In this document: in pieces, positions 18,282-28,517 of the stretch | How the letters are laid out: each line of letters opens with the position of its first letter | How positions within the stretch are numbered: position 1 is the stretch's first letter | Notes under the pieces: model-generated | Database searches by the model: none | What the model saw: the letters and a program-made list of their open reading frames with translations, nothing else | Told to the model about the DNA's origin: nothing | Translations under genes and position numbers: made by a program | DNA from: Muribaculaceae bacterium | Lineage (GTDB): Bacteria; Bacteroidota; Bacteroidia; Bacteroidales; Muribaculaceae | Reading direction: 5' to 3' | Length of the DNA stretch: 62,223 bases | NCBI GenBank assembly: GCA_028689665.1 | Contig: JAQVCR010000014.1 | Location: forward strand, 1 to 62,223

Positions 18282-19145
18282 ATGATAGAATTTATAACCT
18301 GGACAGCCAATCCCGAAATATTTAGCAGTGTAGTAACCGTGAGATGGTATGGTTTAATGTTTGCCATAGGATTCTGGATTGGATATGAGATAGTTTATAG
18401 GATATTTCGACATGAAGGCGCCCCCGAAGCTTGGCTCGGGAAGCTGTTCATATATGTTGTTGTAGCCACAATATTAGGGTCAAGGCTGGGGCATGTATTT
18501 TTCTATCAATGGGACTATTACAGCGTACACCCAATTGAGATATTCAAAATATGGGAAGGTGGTCTAGCCAGTCATGGCGGGACCATAGGGATAATAATCG
18601 CCATATTCATTTTTTCAAAATTTGTAACCCACCGAAGCGCATTATGGACATTCGACAGGCTTGTTATCCCGGTAGCCCTAGTAGGCGCAATGATAAGACT
18701 CGGCAACCTGATGAACCACGAGATATTTGGTCATGCCACCGATATGCCGTGGGGCTTTAGATTTGTACAGAATCTACACCAATGGATGAATGGAGCCGAG
18801 CCAATATTCACCGCGCCATCGCACCCGACACAGATCTACGAGGCACTCGCCTATCTTGCCCTATTCGGGCTTATGATGTTTATGTATTGGAAGCGTAATG
18901 CCGAAGAACGTCCCGGATTAATATTTGGAGTATTCCTCACGTGGCTTTTCACCGCACGATTCTTAATAGAATATGTGAAGAACGCACAAGTAGAATTTGA
19001 AGAAACAATGGCACTAAATATGGGACAACTATTGAGTATACCATTTATTATTGCCGGAATGGCATTGATTATATATTCATATTCACGTCCACGACTGTCA
19101 ATTGCATTTCCCAACAAATTCTCTGACGAGAAATCAAAGAAATAA
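18282..19145 (+). CDS. lgt: Prolipoprotein diacylglyceryl transferase
   Basis: Inner-membrane enzyme that transfers diacylglycerol from phosphatidylglycerol to the lipobox cysteine, the first step of lipoprotein maturation. The 287-aa polytopic protein has VRWYGLMFAIGF at the N-terminus, GGLASHGGTIG, and the signature GAMIRLGNLMNHEIFGHAT containing the essential arginine and Asn-Glu residues. Near the C-terminus, TARFLIEYVKNAQVEFEE is also conserved. A -7 element TACTTTTG lies at 18248-18255. Substrates in this window include SusD, the MltF-like protein and the DUF3332 protein. Confidence 0.96.
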   Translation: MIEFITWTANPEIFSSVVTVRWYGLMFAIGFWIGYEIVYRIFRHEGAPEAWLGKLFIYVVVATILGSRLGHVFFYQWDYYSVHPIEIFKIWEGGLASHGGTIGIIIAIFIFSKFVTHRSALWTFDRLVIPVALVGAMIRLGNLMNHEIFGHATDMPWGFRFVQNLHQWMNGAEPIFTAPSHPTQIYEALAYLALFGLMMFMYWKRNAEERPGLIFGVFLTWLFTARFLIEYVKNAQVEFEETMALNMGQLLSIPFIIAGMALIIYSYSRPRLSIAFPNKFSDEKSKK

Positions 19146-19323
19146 GATTCACACACAGCCAGAGCCGAACGACACCCGGATAGGCTATACTATCAGCCAT
19201 TAGTTTTTGTAATCTCTTATGACAATGGAAATAGATTTTGAATCATACATTCACGGTGAGCGCCGGATATGAACTATCTGTAAGTCAACAGCCGACAATA
19301 TTTTCGATTTAGATAAACATAAA

Positions 19324-19353
19324 CAGCCACTATGCTTGATTGCATAGTGGCTG
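19324..19353. terminator. Bidirectional terminator between lgt and the sorting-domain protein gene
   Basis: CAGCCACTATGC (19324-19335) pairs perfectly with GCATAGTGGCTG (19342-19353) around a 6-nt loop, followed by AATTATTTAG. It lies between convergent genes. Confidence 0.8.
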
Positions 19354-19381
19354 AATTATTTAGATTTTAGTTAGATGCTTA

Positions 19382-22300
19382 TTATTTAGTAATAACAATT
19401 TTTTCGGCTTTACCGGCGATAGTGCGGATATATACGCCCGTTGTCAAGTCGTCGACAGCAACCTTTATACCTTGAAGATTATAGTATGTTGCATCAGTAT
19501 TTTGGTCGGCAGCAATCTCGGCAATCGAAACGTGTCCAACAGAAACCTCAATAGGAGCGCAAGCAATACCCTCACCATGATTATAGAGAGGAGCAACTTG
19601 ATAAGTAAATTTATAGTCGCCCGATGCCATTTCAGCAGCAAGAGGAGTCTCGTCGAATTTAGTATCAGTAACACTATTTTGATTAATCTTCTTGCCATCA
19701 CGATATATATTGTAACTTAATACAGCTAAATCGGCAGGGATTTGAGGAGCTGCACTGAAAGAAATATCATCGACATATAATGCACCCGAATCGTAAGAAT
19801 TGTGGTGAATTGCGAAATACTTAGCACCTGCAGGAATTACAGCTTTAAACTCAGTCCACACTTCAGGAACTTGACCATTTTCAGGATAATTCACTACACT
19901 TTCAATTTTCACAAAGCTGGCAGTCTGTTTGTCGGTTGAAGAATAAAGCACTTCAAAAGATTCAGGCCAAGCAAGCGAGAAGCTCTTAGCGAAGAAAAAG
20001 ATAGTCTGTTCAGCGCCCGAAAGTTCAGGAGAAATCAACCAGTTGTCGTTAGCTGCACCACCGGCACTCCAAGCAACAAGGAATTGATTACCACTATGAG
20101 GTTGGGCATCAATCAACGAGCTTTCTGGCACAGCAGCAACGATAGGATTGAATAATTGGAATGCTTGTGGTTGAGTCTGGTAAGGATTATTTGTTTCACG
20201 CAAGATATTATAGGTTTTTTTCTTATCTCCATCGACAAGAGTCCAACCACCGAAGTCGGAAATAGTAAGCGGAGTGTAATCAGCGCTTTCAAAATCTTCG
20301 ACAACAGCTACCGGAGTATTTCCGGCAGACAAATCGGGAGCAGTCCACGACAGCGTAACATTTTCACCTACTACAGTAGAATTAAGTCCTGAGACAGCAG
20401 GCAAAATCGATTGAATGACAGCAACATTAGCCCATACCATATTATTTCTTTCGACAGCATCGCCGGCACTTACAATCTTAACAGCAAATTTAAGAGATTC
20501 AGGAGTAACTGCATCGGTAGCATAAGCGAACGAAACAGGAGCAAAGCCATTAGCTACAATAGCCTCGACAGCCTTAGTCTCGACCAATTTATCGTTAACA
20601 TACAATTCGGCAGAAGCACCCGAGCAATCTTTAGTTCCAAGGTTTTCGATACGAGCCGAAATAGCAACCGATTCACCAGCCTTCACCTTTTTAGGTGCAA
20701 TAGGAGCGAAAATACGAAGGTCGTTATCAACTAAATCGCGTACACGGATATTATCGAGCGGAATACTCCAAGTTTCGGTATCTGTATTATCGACAGCTGT
20801 TAATCTTAAAGCGATTCTGATATATTTAGCCGACTTGAAATCGTCGAGAGCAAATCGATAAAGAGTCCATTTTGTTGTAGGTGTTTCTTTAAATTTGATA
20901 GTCTTGATGCTAGCAAATTCACCAGCTTCGCGAGCTACCATCACATCAATATTGCTACCCATTCCCTGAGCCCAAAATTCTATGACAGGATTTTTAGCGG
21001 TAGCGATATTAATCTTAGCCGACTGCATACCATATATAGCATCTTTAGCCATAGGCATAGCCATAAACAATCCATTATCACCATCTTGAGAGTTTAGATA
21101 AATAGGTTCGGCTCCCTCTTCAGAAGTATTAATTTGAAGTTCATTATCGTTAATAGTACCAGCATACCAACCTTTATTTGTAGTCAAAGGATCCATAGCC
21201 CAAATCTGAGTGAAGTCGGCATTAGCAAAGCTCTCGGAATAAGGAAGGACTTCAGGATCACCAGCTAAAACTATACCTGTAGAAGCAGCAAGCGAGTAAA
21301 AGTCTTCTCCCACACCTGCAGTAATCTGATAAGCCACAAAATCTTGTTTTACCCAATCAGAATAATCAAAAGTATAAGAAGTCTCGGTAGTAGAAGCAAT
21401 TGCAGGATCGTAATAAGATCCAAAAGCGTCGAAAATGTAATAAGTAACTTTAGCTACATCGACATAACCACCACTCTCGCCCACTTCACCAACAGGATCC
21501 CAAGACACAGTTACGTGTTTGTTATCATCGGCAAGTACGATTTTAGGGTTAGTAGGGATTTTAGGATTATCAGGACCGCAATATATGCTAGTGAGTGTTA
21601 CAGCATCGCCCGGTTCGCCATCGACATAAGCAATAGCTTCGATTTTATTATTACCACTGTGTAATAATGCGGTTTCAAACTCGATAGTTTGTCCCGGGGT
21701 AACATTAGCAAACTTCTGAATATTAGCAGTCTTATTAACCGAAATAACAACTTCGGAAATAGCAGTAAGATCGGCACCCGATTTAGTCTTAGTAGGAGCA
21801 ATATATTTCACAGCAGCTTTTAATTCCCCTTTAGGAGCCAGAGTGTAAGATAATTCACCGGCGGCAGGGACATCAACTTCCGCTTTAGCCACAGTAATAG
21901 CGAGGTTACGAATCTTAATACTACTTCCTTTTGGAGAGATTGCATGGAAGCCAAAATAGTAATAACCTTCTTCAACGACAGTGAAATTTCTACTAACTTC
22001 GGTGAATGAAGTAGCATTGGCTGTATGTTCAGGGTCGGCGAAAAGGACTTTAGTCATAGCTTCAACCGTAGGTTGAGGGCCATAATTCACTTCAATCTTA
22101 CCACCCTTGCTTGAAGTAGTGGCACAGCCATCTTCAAATTTAAAAGAATATTCTACATTAGGTAACAGATGAATAGGAGGAGTAACCATCCAGTCATCAG
22201 ATCCTTTAATAACAGCAGAATTAGAAGTCAGACAAACAGAATAGCCGGTGAATCCACCAACTTTCCAACCTTGCCCATCACCATTACCGTCGATAGTAGT

Positions 22301-22552
22301 GTAAAGAGCAATATTATCAGGCTCATTTTTACCCAAAGAATGATTAACCGGGATTTCTAAAGCGTTAGCCGGGACATCAGCCCATTTAGCCACGCCATCG
22401 ACAATTGATAAAAGCACCTTAGGAGTAGCAACGGCATGCCCCTGAGTGTTAATCTGCTTCAACGAAGCAGACGACGAACGATGATATTGCACTTTTGCCG
22501 AAAAAGCAAAAGTAGTAGCTAATACCAAAGTAAGAAGTAACGTTTTTTTCAT
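19382..22552 (-). CDS. Secreted choice-of-anchor J / CARDB-type surface protein with C-terminal sorting-like tail
   Basis: Large extracellular adhesin-like protein of 1056 aa. After a signal peptide (residues 1-19, LLLTLVLATTFAFSA) come three MAM-like choice-of-anchor J modules (marked by DDWMVTPP, GLFMAMPMA, and DNWLISPEL with VVEDFESADY). Fibronectin-III-like segments and a CARDB-like stretch (RIFAPIAPKKVKAGES) lie between them. The C-terminus (YYNLQGIKV...GVYIRTIAGKAEKIVITK) resembles short type IX secretion sorting tails of Bacteroidales. The start was moved to the ATG at 22552, since the upstream 34 residues of the long frame are not signal-like. The function, probably binding glycans or surfaces, is inferred from modules only. 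Confidence 0.85.
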   Translation of the reverse strand: MKKTLLLTLVLATTFAFSAKVQYHRSSSASLKQINTQGHAVATPKVLLSIVDGVAKWADVPANALEIPVNHSLGKNEPDNIALYTTIDGNGDGQGWKVGGFTGYSVCLTSNSAVIKGSDDWMVTPPIHLLPNVEYSFKFEDGCATTSSKGGKIEVNYGPQPTVEAMTKVLFADPEHTANATSFTEVSRNFTVVEEGYYYFGFHAISPKGSSIKIRNLAITVAKAEVDVPAAGELSYTLAPKGELKAAVKYIAPTKTKSGADLTAISEVVISVNKTANIQKFANVTPGQTIEFETALLHSGNNKIEAIAYVDGEPGDAVTLTSIYCGPDNPKIPTNPKIVLADDNKHVTVSWDPVGEVGESGGYVDVAKVTYYIFDAFGSYYDPAIASTTETSYTFDYSDWVKQDFVAYQITAGVGEDFYSLAASTGIVLAGDPEVLPYSESFANADFTQIWAMDPLTTNKGWYAGTINDNELQINTSEEGAEPIYLNSQDGDNGLFMAMPMAKDAIYGMQSAKINIATAKNPVIEFWAQGMGSNIDVMVAREAGEFASIKTIKFKETPTTKWTLYRFALDDFKSAKYIRIALRLTAVDNTDTETWSIPLDNIRVRDLVDNDLRIFAPIAPKKVKAGESVAISARIENLGTKDCSGASAELYVNDKLVETKAVEAIVANGFAPVSFAYATDAVTPESLKFAVKIVSAGDAVERNNMVWANVAVIQSILPAVSGLNSTVVGENVTLSWTAPDLSAGNTPVAVVEDFESADYTPLTISDFGGWTLVDGDKKKTYNILRETNNPYQTQPQAFQLFNPIVAAVPESSLIDAQPHSGNQFLVAWSAGGAANDNWLISPELSGAEQTIFFFAKSFSLAWPESFEVLYSSTDKQTASFVKIESVVNYPENGQVPEVWTEFKAVIPAGAKYFAIHHNSYDSGALYVDDISFSAAPQIPADLAVLSYNIYRDGKKINQNSVTDTKFDETPLAAEMASGDYKFTYQVAPLYNHGEGIACAPIEVSVGHVSIAEIAADQNTDATYYNLQGIKVAVDDLTTGVYIRTIAGKAEKIVITK

Positions 22553-22697
22553 ACTTAATATATGGATTAATAAATTATATTGCGTATCTATACTGAAGCT
22601 CATAATGTAACTTATGGAATAGCAACAAGAGTATTCACAACATTTTGAAAGCAAATAATAAATATTACTTTACAATTAGTGCAAAATTAGCTCTAAT

Positions 22698-22714
22698 AAT
22701 TACACTGTGTAATT
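22698..22714. promoter_or_regulatory. Palindrome just upstream of the putative -7 element (possible operator)
   Basis: AATTACAC and GTGTAATT are perfect 8-bp arms separated by one T. On the minus strand it lies between the expected -33 and -7 regions of the large secreted-protein gene, about 10 nt upstream of TAATTTTG. That is an operator-like position. The binding protein is unknown. Confidence 0.45.
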
Positions 22715-22843
22715 TAACAGAGTTAAACAATGTTAATATTCATAATTTATTCCATTTTCATAACAAATGATGAGCATTTGTCATAATTAAAGTAACGATT
22801 TATAGGTATAATTCTAAAAAGAGTGAAAGTAATAATACAAAAA

Positions 22844-22876
22844 AATACATCGTAACTGAGACAGCCACGATGTATT
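22844..22876 (-). terminator. typA terminator
   Basis: AATACATCGT (22844-22853) pairs perfectly with ACGATGTATT (22867-22876). On the minus strand the hairpin is followed by a run of Ts (plus-strand A-run at 22839-22845), as expected for termination of typA. Confidence 0.8.
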
Positions 22877-22903
22877 AATGTTATAATATTAATCTAAAAA
22901 AAT

Positions 22904-24703
22904 CTAGCTACGATTTGAGCGTTTGCGCTCGGTCTCGTCGAGAATAATCTTACGAAGACGTAAATGATTAGGAGTAACCTCGACATACTCATCTTCTTTG
23001 ATATATTCCAGAGCCTCTTCAAGGCTGAATACAACAGGTGGAATGATTCTTGCTTTGTCATCAGTACCCGATGCACGAGTATTAGTAAGTTTTTTCGACT
23101 TTGTAACGTTAACCACTATGTCGCCTTCTTTAGCATTTTCACCTACGACCTGACCTGCATATACCTCTTCTTGAGGGAAAATAAAGAAACGCCCGCGATC
23201 TTGCAGTTTGTCGATAGCATAAGCATAAGCAGTACCGGCTTCCATAGCGATAAGCGAACCATTGGTACGACGTTCAATATCACCTTTCCAAGGTTGATAT
23301 TCAATGAAACGGTGCGACATGATAGCCTCACCAGCCGATCCGGTCAATACATTTGTTCTAAGCCCGATAATACCACGAGAAGGGATATTGAAATCGAGGT
23401 GAATACGGTCGTTCTGAGTACTCATAGCAATCATTTCGCCACGACGACGAGTAACCATATCAATCACCTTACTAGAATATTCTTCGGGAACGTTAATCGT
23501 AAGTAGCTCGACAGGCTCGCATTTAACGCCATTAATCTCCTTCACAATAACTTGAGGTTGTCCTACTTGAAGCTCATACCCCTCTCGACGCATAGTCTCA
23601 ATAAGCACCGACAAGTGAAGTACACCACGTCCATAAACCACCCAAGCATCTTCGTTATCAGTACGATTTACTTTAAGTGCCAAGTTTTTATCAAGCTCCT
23701 TAATAAGGCGATCGGCAATATGACGAGTAGTAACAAATTTACCATCTTTACCAAAGAAAGGGGAATCGTTGATAGTAAAAGTCATCGACATAGTCGGCTC
23801 ATCAATAGCAATACGAGGGAGAGGTTCGGGGTTAGAGAAAAGAGTAACAGTGTCGCCAATTTCAAATCCCTCGATTCCTACAAGTGCGCAAATATCACCT
23901 GAAGAGACACTTGCAACCTTTTTACGTCCCATTCCTTCAAATGTGTGAAGCTCTTTAATCTTTTGACGAACTACGCTACCGTCTTTTTTGCAAAGCCCGA
24001 CTTCCATACCCTCTTTGAGGGTGCCACGATGAACACGTCCCACAGCAATACGACCTACGTAAGAGCTGTAATCGAGCGAAGTAATAAGCAATTGAGGCTC
24101 ACCTTCAAATGCTTGAGGCTCGGGGATATATTCTATAATAGCATCAAGAAGTGGATTGATATTATCAATAGGTTCCTTCCAAGTAGTATTCATCCAATTT
24201 TGTTTGGCTGAACCGAAAAGTGTAGGGAAATTTAATTGATCTTCAGTAGCATCAAGATTGCACATTAGGTCGAATACCATTTCTTGTACTTCGTCAGGAC
24301 GACAATTAGGCTTATCCACCTTATTGACGACAACGACAGGCTTCAACCCCATTTGAATTGCTTTTTGCAACACGAAACGAGTCTGAGGCATAGGGCCTTC
24401 AAAAGCATCTACAAGAAGTAGACAACCATCAGCCATATTTAAAACACGCTCCACTTCACCACCAAAATCGGAGTGTCCCGGAGTGTCAATTATATTAATC
24501 TTGTAATCTTTATAATTAATAGAGACATTTTTTGAAAGGATTGTTATCCCTCTTTCCCTCTCTAAGTCATTATTATCCAAAATTAATTCACCAGCATTTT
24601 GGTTCTCTCGAAACAAGTTGCCGGAAAGTAACATCTTATCTACCAAAGTAGTTTTGCCATGGTCGACGTGTGCGATAATGGCAATATTTCTAATTTTTTG
24701 CAT
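22904..24703 (-). CDS. typA: Ribosome-associated GTPase TypA/BipA
   Basis: Translational GTPase of the EF-G/LepA family that binds the ribosome and assists 50S assembly, especially under cold or other stress. It has the G1 motif [10 protein letters not shown] (about residues 11-20), G2 region ERGITI, G3 [15 protein letters not shown], and G4 [13 protein letters not shown]. Domain II/III segments follow, and the BipA-specific C-terminal domain ends with the [15 protein letters not shown] tail. Length is 599 aa, standard. The gene is monocistronic, with a strong promoter at 24724-24754 and terminator at 22844-22876. Confidence 0.97.
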   Translation of the reverse strand: MQKIRNIAIIAHVDHGKTTLVDKMLLSGNLFRENQNAGELILDNNDLERERGITILSKNVSINYKDYKINIIDTPGHSDFGGEVERVLNMADGCLLLVDAFEGPMPQTRFVLQKAIQMGLKPVVVVNKVDKPNCRPDEVQEMVFDLMCNLDATEDQLNFPTLFGSAKQNWMNTTWKEPIDNINPLLDAIIEYIPEPQAFEGEPQLLITSLDYSSYVGRIAVGRVHRGTLKEGMEVGLCKKDGSVVRQKIKELHTFEGMGRKKVASVSSGDICALVGIEGFEIGDTVTLFSNPEPLPRIAIDEPTMSMTFTINDSPFFGKDGKFVTTRHIADRLIKELDKNLALKVNRTDNEDAWVVYGRGVLHLSVLIETMRREGYELQVGQPQVIVKEINGVKCEPVELLTINVPEEYSSKVIDMVTRRRGEMIAMSTQNDRIHLDFNIPSRGIIGLRTNVLTGSAGEAIMSHRFIEYQPWKGDIERRTNGSLIAMEAGTAYAYAIDKLQDRGRFFIFPQEEVYAGQVVGENAKEGDIVVNVTKSKKLTNTRASGTDDKARIIPPVVFSLEEALEYIKEDEYVEVTPNHLRLRKIILDETERKRSNRS

Positions 24704-24723
24704 ACCTAACCTTTTTCAGGGTG

Positions 24724-24754
24724 CAAAGTTAGTGATAATGAGCCCATAATCAAA
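24724..24754 (-). promoter_or_regulatory. Bacteroidetes promoter for typA
   Basis: On the minus strand TTTG (24754-24751) is followed after 19 nt by TAACTTTG (24731-24724), a full match to the -33/-7 consensus. The transcript would start near 24717, giving a very short leader before the ATG. Confidence 0.75.
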
Positions 24755-25001
24755 ACAATCTGTTTTTTATTTTTCAAAAAGGCTTCATTTTTTTTGCACA
24801 GCAATAATAAACAGGTAAAAAAACCTAAAAATAATATCTAGCAGAAAGATAATAGACAAAGGCAAAAACGATAGCAGAGAGTGCCTATCAGCGATGTAAG
24901 CCAGTTCTTCTAAGCAGCTAAAATTAATTATCACACTGCTTTTGCTCCTCATCAATTAAATTAAATAAGTGCAAGCTGATAAGCAATTTTCAGCTGTATG
25001 C

Positions 25002-25032
25002 TTGCATTGTTTGTCTGCAATAACTATCTTTG
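25002..25032 (+). promoter_or_regulatory. Bacteroidetes promoter for cdsA-purM
   Basis: TTG (25002-25004) is followed after 20 nt by TATCTTTG (25025-25032), a -7 match. The start codon is 28 nt further downstream. Confidence 0.65.
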
Positions 25033-25060
25033 TAGACGCTAACTATCACTTAAAAACGAC

Positions 25061-25888
25061 GTGAAAAAATTGCTTACGCGAACCATAACAGGTTCATTAT
25101 TTGTGGCACTAATAGTATTATCGCTAATAGCCACTAGTAGCACGCTATATCTATGCGTGTTCACATTATTAACCATATTAGGATTAACCGAATTTTATAG
25201 GTTGACCATACCGGAAGAAAAGAATCTCACCAAAATAATAGATGTACTCGGAGGCATAGCCATGTTTGGTGGATTGTATGCCCGATATCAATATAACATA
25301 GAATCGCTAGTATGGCTGACACCATATATATTATATATCATAATAAGGCAGATTGCCCAGCTATATACCCATGAAATTTCGCCCTTGTCGAATATGGCAT
25401 ACAGCCTGATGGGGCAGCTCTATGTAGCACTACCACTAGCATTAATCAATATTTTGTATTATAGGATAGGAGCACCGATAGTATTAGTTCTATTTATATT
25501 TATCTGGTTAAACGATACCGGAGCATTCTGTGTAGGGAGCTTAATCGGCAAGAACAAGCTATTTGAGCGCATTTCTCCAAAGAAATCGTGGGAAGGTTTT
25601 TTCGGAGGTTTATTTTTTGTAATTGTTGCATCAATAATAATTTCACTCTATTTCGACGAATCCATAGGGACAAGAATGGATATCGCTGAGTGGATAGGTC
25701 TTGGTGTAGCAGTGTCGCTATCGGCAACATGGGGCGACCTAAGTGAATCTCTAATAAAGCGCACATTAAAAGTGAAAGACTCGGGGAAATTACTTCCGGG
25801 ACATGGAGGAATACTCGATCGCATAGACAGCCTTCTGCTTGTGATTCCTGCATCAATAGCATATCTATTAATAATCAGCAATATCTAA
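25061..25888 (+). CDS. cdsA: Phosphatidate cytidylyltransferase
   Basis: Makes CDP-diacylglycerol from phosphatidic acid and CTP, the branch point of phospholipid synthesis, in the inner membrane. The 275-aa polytopic protein carries the family signature near the C-terminus: SATWGDLSESLIKR, then DSGKLLPGHGGILDRIDS. A second conserved block is WLNDTGAFCVGSLIGKNKLFERISPKKSWEGFFGG. Translation appears to begin at GTG (25061), since no closer ATG precedes the first transmembrane helix. PurM starts 8 nt downstream, suggesting an operon from the promoter at 25002-25032. Confidence 0.95.
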   Translation: MKKLLTRTITGSLFVALIVLSLIATSSTLYLCVFTLLTILGLTEFYRLTIPEEKNLTKIIDVLGGIAMFGGLYARYQYNIESLVWLTPYILYIIIRQIAQLYTHEISPLSNMAYSLMGQLYVALPLALINILYYRIGAPIVLVLFIFIWLNDTGAFCVGSLIGKNKLFERISPKKSWEGFFGGLFFVIVASIIISLYFDESIGTRMDIAEWIGLGVAVSLSATWGDLSESLIKRTLKVKDSGKLLPGHGGILDRIDSLLLVIPASIAYLLIISNI

Positions 25889-25896
25889 CAATCAAT

Positions 25897-27063
25897 ATGA
25901 GCAACCAACGTTACGATCTACGAGGAGTATCAGCCTCGAAAGAAGATGTGCATAAAGCAATAAAGAATGTAGACAAAGGACTATATCCAAACGCATTCTG
26001 TAAAATTATCCCTGATATATTAGGTGGAGACCCCGACTATTGTAATATTATGCACGCCGACGGTGCAGGGACAAAATCATCACTAGCCTATCTATATTGG
26101 AAAGAGACAGGCGATATAAGTGTATGGAAAGGGATAGCCCAAGATGCTTTAATAATGAATATCGACGACTTGCTATGTGTGGGAGCAACCGACAATATAT
26201 TATTGTCATCGACCATAGGCAGAAACAAGCTACTAATTCCCGGCGAAGTGATAGCGGCAATAATCAACGGAACTGAAGAATTGCTAACCGAGCTACGCGA
26301 AATGGGGGTAAATATATATAGTACCGGAGGAGAGACCGCCGACGTAGGCGACCTTGTGCGCACCATCATAGTAGACAGCACCGTAACCTGTCGAATGAAG
26401 CGTAGCGACGTTATAAATAACGCCAACATAGCAGGTGGCGACGTGATTGTAGGTCTATCATCATCGGGGCAAGCCACCTACGAAAAGACATACAATGGTG
26501 GTATGGGAAGTAATGGCTTAACCTCGGCACGACACGATGTATTTGCAAAATATTTAGCCTTGAAATATCCCGAAAGCTATGATTCAAACGTACCCGATGA
26601 GTTAACCTACTCGGGAGCAGTAAAGCTTACCGACAAAGTAGACGGGACAGAGCTCAATGCGGGGCAACTAGTATTATCGCCCACTCGCACTTATGCCCCC
26701 GTAATAAAGAAACTACTCGACACAATGCGCAGCAAGATACATGGCATGGTGCATTGCTCGGGTGGCGCACAGACCAAAATAATGCACTTTGTAAATAACA
26801 AACGAGTAATTAAAGACAACCTCTTCCCTATCCCACCCCTTTTCAGATTAATACAAGAGCAATCGGGTACCGACTGGAAAGAAATGTATAAAGTGTTCAA
26901 CATGGGACATAGAATGGAAATCTATGTAAAAGCCGAAGATGCCGCAAGTGTAATAGCCCTATCAGAACAATTCGGGATAGACGCCCAAATAGTAGGTCGC
27001 GTAGAAGAAGCGGCAAGCAACTCATTAACAATAATTTCGGAAAAAGGCACATTTAATTATTGA
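25897..27063 (+). CDS. purM: Phosphoribosylformylglycinamidine cyclo-ligase (AIR synthetase)
   Basis: Fifth step of purine synthesis: ATP-dependent cyclisation of FGAM to AIR. Signatures are HADGAGTKSSLAY in the N-terminal part, QDALIMNIDDLLCVGA, and STGGETADVGDLVRTIIVD, with the ATP/phosphate-binding loop GLSSSGQATYE. At 388 aa it is slightly longer than the E. coli enzyme and matches the form usual in Bacteroidetes as I know it. The neighbouring genes are not purine genes, so regulation is probably shared with cdsA rather than with a pur operon. Confidence 0.93.
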   Translation: MSNQRYDLRGVSASKEDVHKAIKNVDKGLYPNAFCKIIPDILGGDPDYCNIMHADGAGTKSSLAYLYWKETGDISVWKGIAQDALIMNIDDLLCVGATDNILLSSTIGRNKLLIPGEVIAAIINGTEELLTELREMGVNIYSTGGETADVGDLVRTIIVDSTVTCRMKRSDVINNANIAGGDVIVGLSSSGQATYEKTYNGGMGSNGLTSARHDVFAKYLALKYPESYDSNVPDELTYSGAVKLTDKVDGTELNAGQLVLSPTRTYAPVIKKLLDTMRSKIHGMVHCSGGAQTKIMHFVNNKRVIKDNLFPIPPLFRLIQEQSGTDWKEMYKVFNMGHRMEIYVKAEDAASVIALSEQFGIDAQIVGRVEEAASNSLTIISEKGTFNY

Positions 27064-27088
27064 TAAAGACTCAAACCGCTTGATAACA

Positions 27089-28486
27089 ATGAAACAAGCA
27101 TTTAAGTATTTAGTAACAATAACGGTTTTACTATTGTCGATAGCAGGTTGCACAAACAAAAAGAGCGAGAATACAGCAACAACGCCAACAAAAGCATTAC
27201 CCGACACAATAAAAGTAGGCACGCTCTATGGGCCTACCTCCTACTTTATTTATAAAGGTGAAGAAATGGGCTACGAATATGAATTAACCCAGCAATTTGC
27301 CAAAGATAAAGGGAAAGCTGTTAAGATAACCGTAGCACAAAATATGGAGTCTCTAATATCAATGCTCAATGCCGGTCGCATAGACCTTATTGCCTACGAG
27401 ATACCCATCACAAATGAGTATAAGACAAAATTACGACATTGTGGCAAAGAAACGATAACCCATCAAGTATTAGTACAGCGCAAGAATACAGAAAAAACAA
27501 TTATCCAAGATGTAACCGAGCTGGTAGGCAAAGACGTGTATGTAGAGAAAAACTCGAAATATGAATCACGGCTAAACAACCTAAATAACGAAGTAGGCGG
27601 CGGAATAAAGATCCACTCCATCATGCAAGACACATTGATAACAGAAGACCTAATAGAAATGGTGTCGGGAGGAGAAATTCCACTAACAATTGTTGACAGT
27701 GATATAGCACGGCTTAATCGCACCTATTATGACAATATCGACATATCGTTGCAAGTAAGTTTTCCTCAGCGTGCATCGTGGGCAGTATCGAAGAAACAAA
27801 TATGGCTTGGAGACACGATAAACAAATGGTTTAAAGAAGCAAAAAACGAAGCCTCTTCTAAAGCCCTGCTCAAAAGATACTTTGAAAACAGCAAAAACAA
27901 CAACGAGAAAAATCAAGATTATATTCTAGACATAAAAGGAGGTAAAATATCGGCATATGATAGACTATTTAAGCACTACTCCATAAGTATTGGCTGGGAT
28001 TGGAGATTACTTGCCGCGCAAGCCTATACCGAATCACAATTTAACCCGACAGCAGAGTCGTGGGCAGGAGCAAAAGGCTTAATGCAGCTAATGCCCCGCA
28101 CAGCCTATGCCTATGGGCTAGAAGCCGATGAGCTAGATAATGCCGAGCAAAGCATCAAAGCCGCCACAGCCTATATACGAGATTTAGACCGTCAACTATC
28201 CCCATATATCTATGATGATAAAGAACGAATAATCTTTATCATAGCCGCCTATAACTCAGGTCTCGGCCATGTGATTGATGCAATAGAATTGGCAAAAAAA
28301 TATGGTAAAATTTCTGATAAATGGAACGACAACGTAGAACAGACAATACTACTGAAATCGAATCCCGAATATTTCAACGATGAAGTGTGTAAATATGGAT
28401 ATTTTAAAGGTAAACAAACCGTAGAATATGTTGCAAAAGTAGAAAAGATTTACGACCTTTACCGCATAAAAGTGAATAGGGACTAA
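27089..28486 (+). CDS. MltF-like lytic transglycosylase with amino-acid-binding-type sensor domain
   Basis: Lipoprotein peptidoglycan lyase of 465 aa. A lipobox LLLSIAGC marks the lipidated cysteine near residue 19. The N-terminal region (about 40-275) looks like the solute-binding family 3 domain: YGPTSYFIYKGEEMGYEYELTQ, then SLISMLNAGRIDLIAYEIPIT. The C-terminal SLT domain (about 300-440) holds the catalytic glutamate in AAQAYTESQFNPTAESWAGAKGLMQLMP and the AAYNSGLGHV motif. This matches MltF, where the sensor half modulates the lyase. I chose the ATG at 27089 over a TTG at 27080. It follows purM by 25 nt. Confidence 0.92.
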   Translation: MKQAFKYLVTITVLLLSIAGCTNKKSENTATTPTKALPDTIKVGTLYGPTSYFIYKGEEMGYEYELTQQFAKDKGKAVKITVAQNMESLISMLNAGRIDLIAYEIPITNEYKTKLRHCGKETITHQVLVQRKNTEKTIIQDVTELVGKDVYVEKNSKYESRLNNLNNEVGGGIKIHSIMQDTLITEDLIEMVSGGEIPLTIVDSDIARLNRTYYDNIDISLQVSFPQRASWAVSKKQIWLGDTINKWFKEAKNEASSKALLKRYFENSKNNNEKNQDYILDIKGGKISAYDRLFKHYSISIGWDWRLLAAQAYTESQFNPTAESWAGAKGLMQLMPRTAYAYGLEADELDNAEQSIKAATAYIRDLDRQLSPYIYDDKERIIFIIAAYNSGLGHVIDAIELAKKYGKISDKWNDNVEQTILLKSNPEYFNDEVCKYGYFKGKQTVEYVAKVEKIYDLYRIKVNRD

Positions 28487-28517
28487 AAAATTAATTATTA
28501 AACTATTATCAAACAAA

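Larger units (their letters stand above)
22553..22903. other. Intergenic region between typA and the sorting-domain protein gene
   Basis: It holds a minus-strand -7-like TAATTTTG at 22689-22682, a palindrome at 22698-22714 and the typA terminator hairpin at 22844-22876. No gene is seen. Confidence 0.7.
24704..25060. other. Divergent intergenic region between typA and cdsA
   Basis: It contains the minus-strand typA promoter (24724-24754) and the plus-strand cdsA promoter (25002-25032). The middle, 24760-24995, is A/T-rich without a recognisable gene or strong hairpin. Confidence 0.7.
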
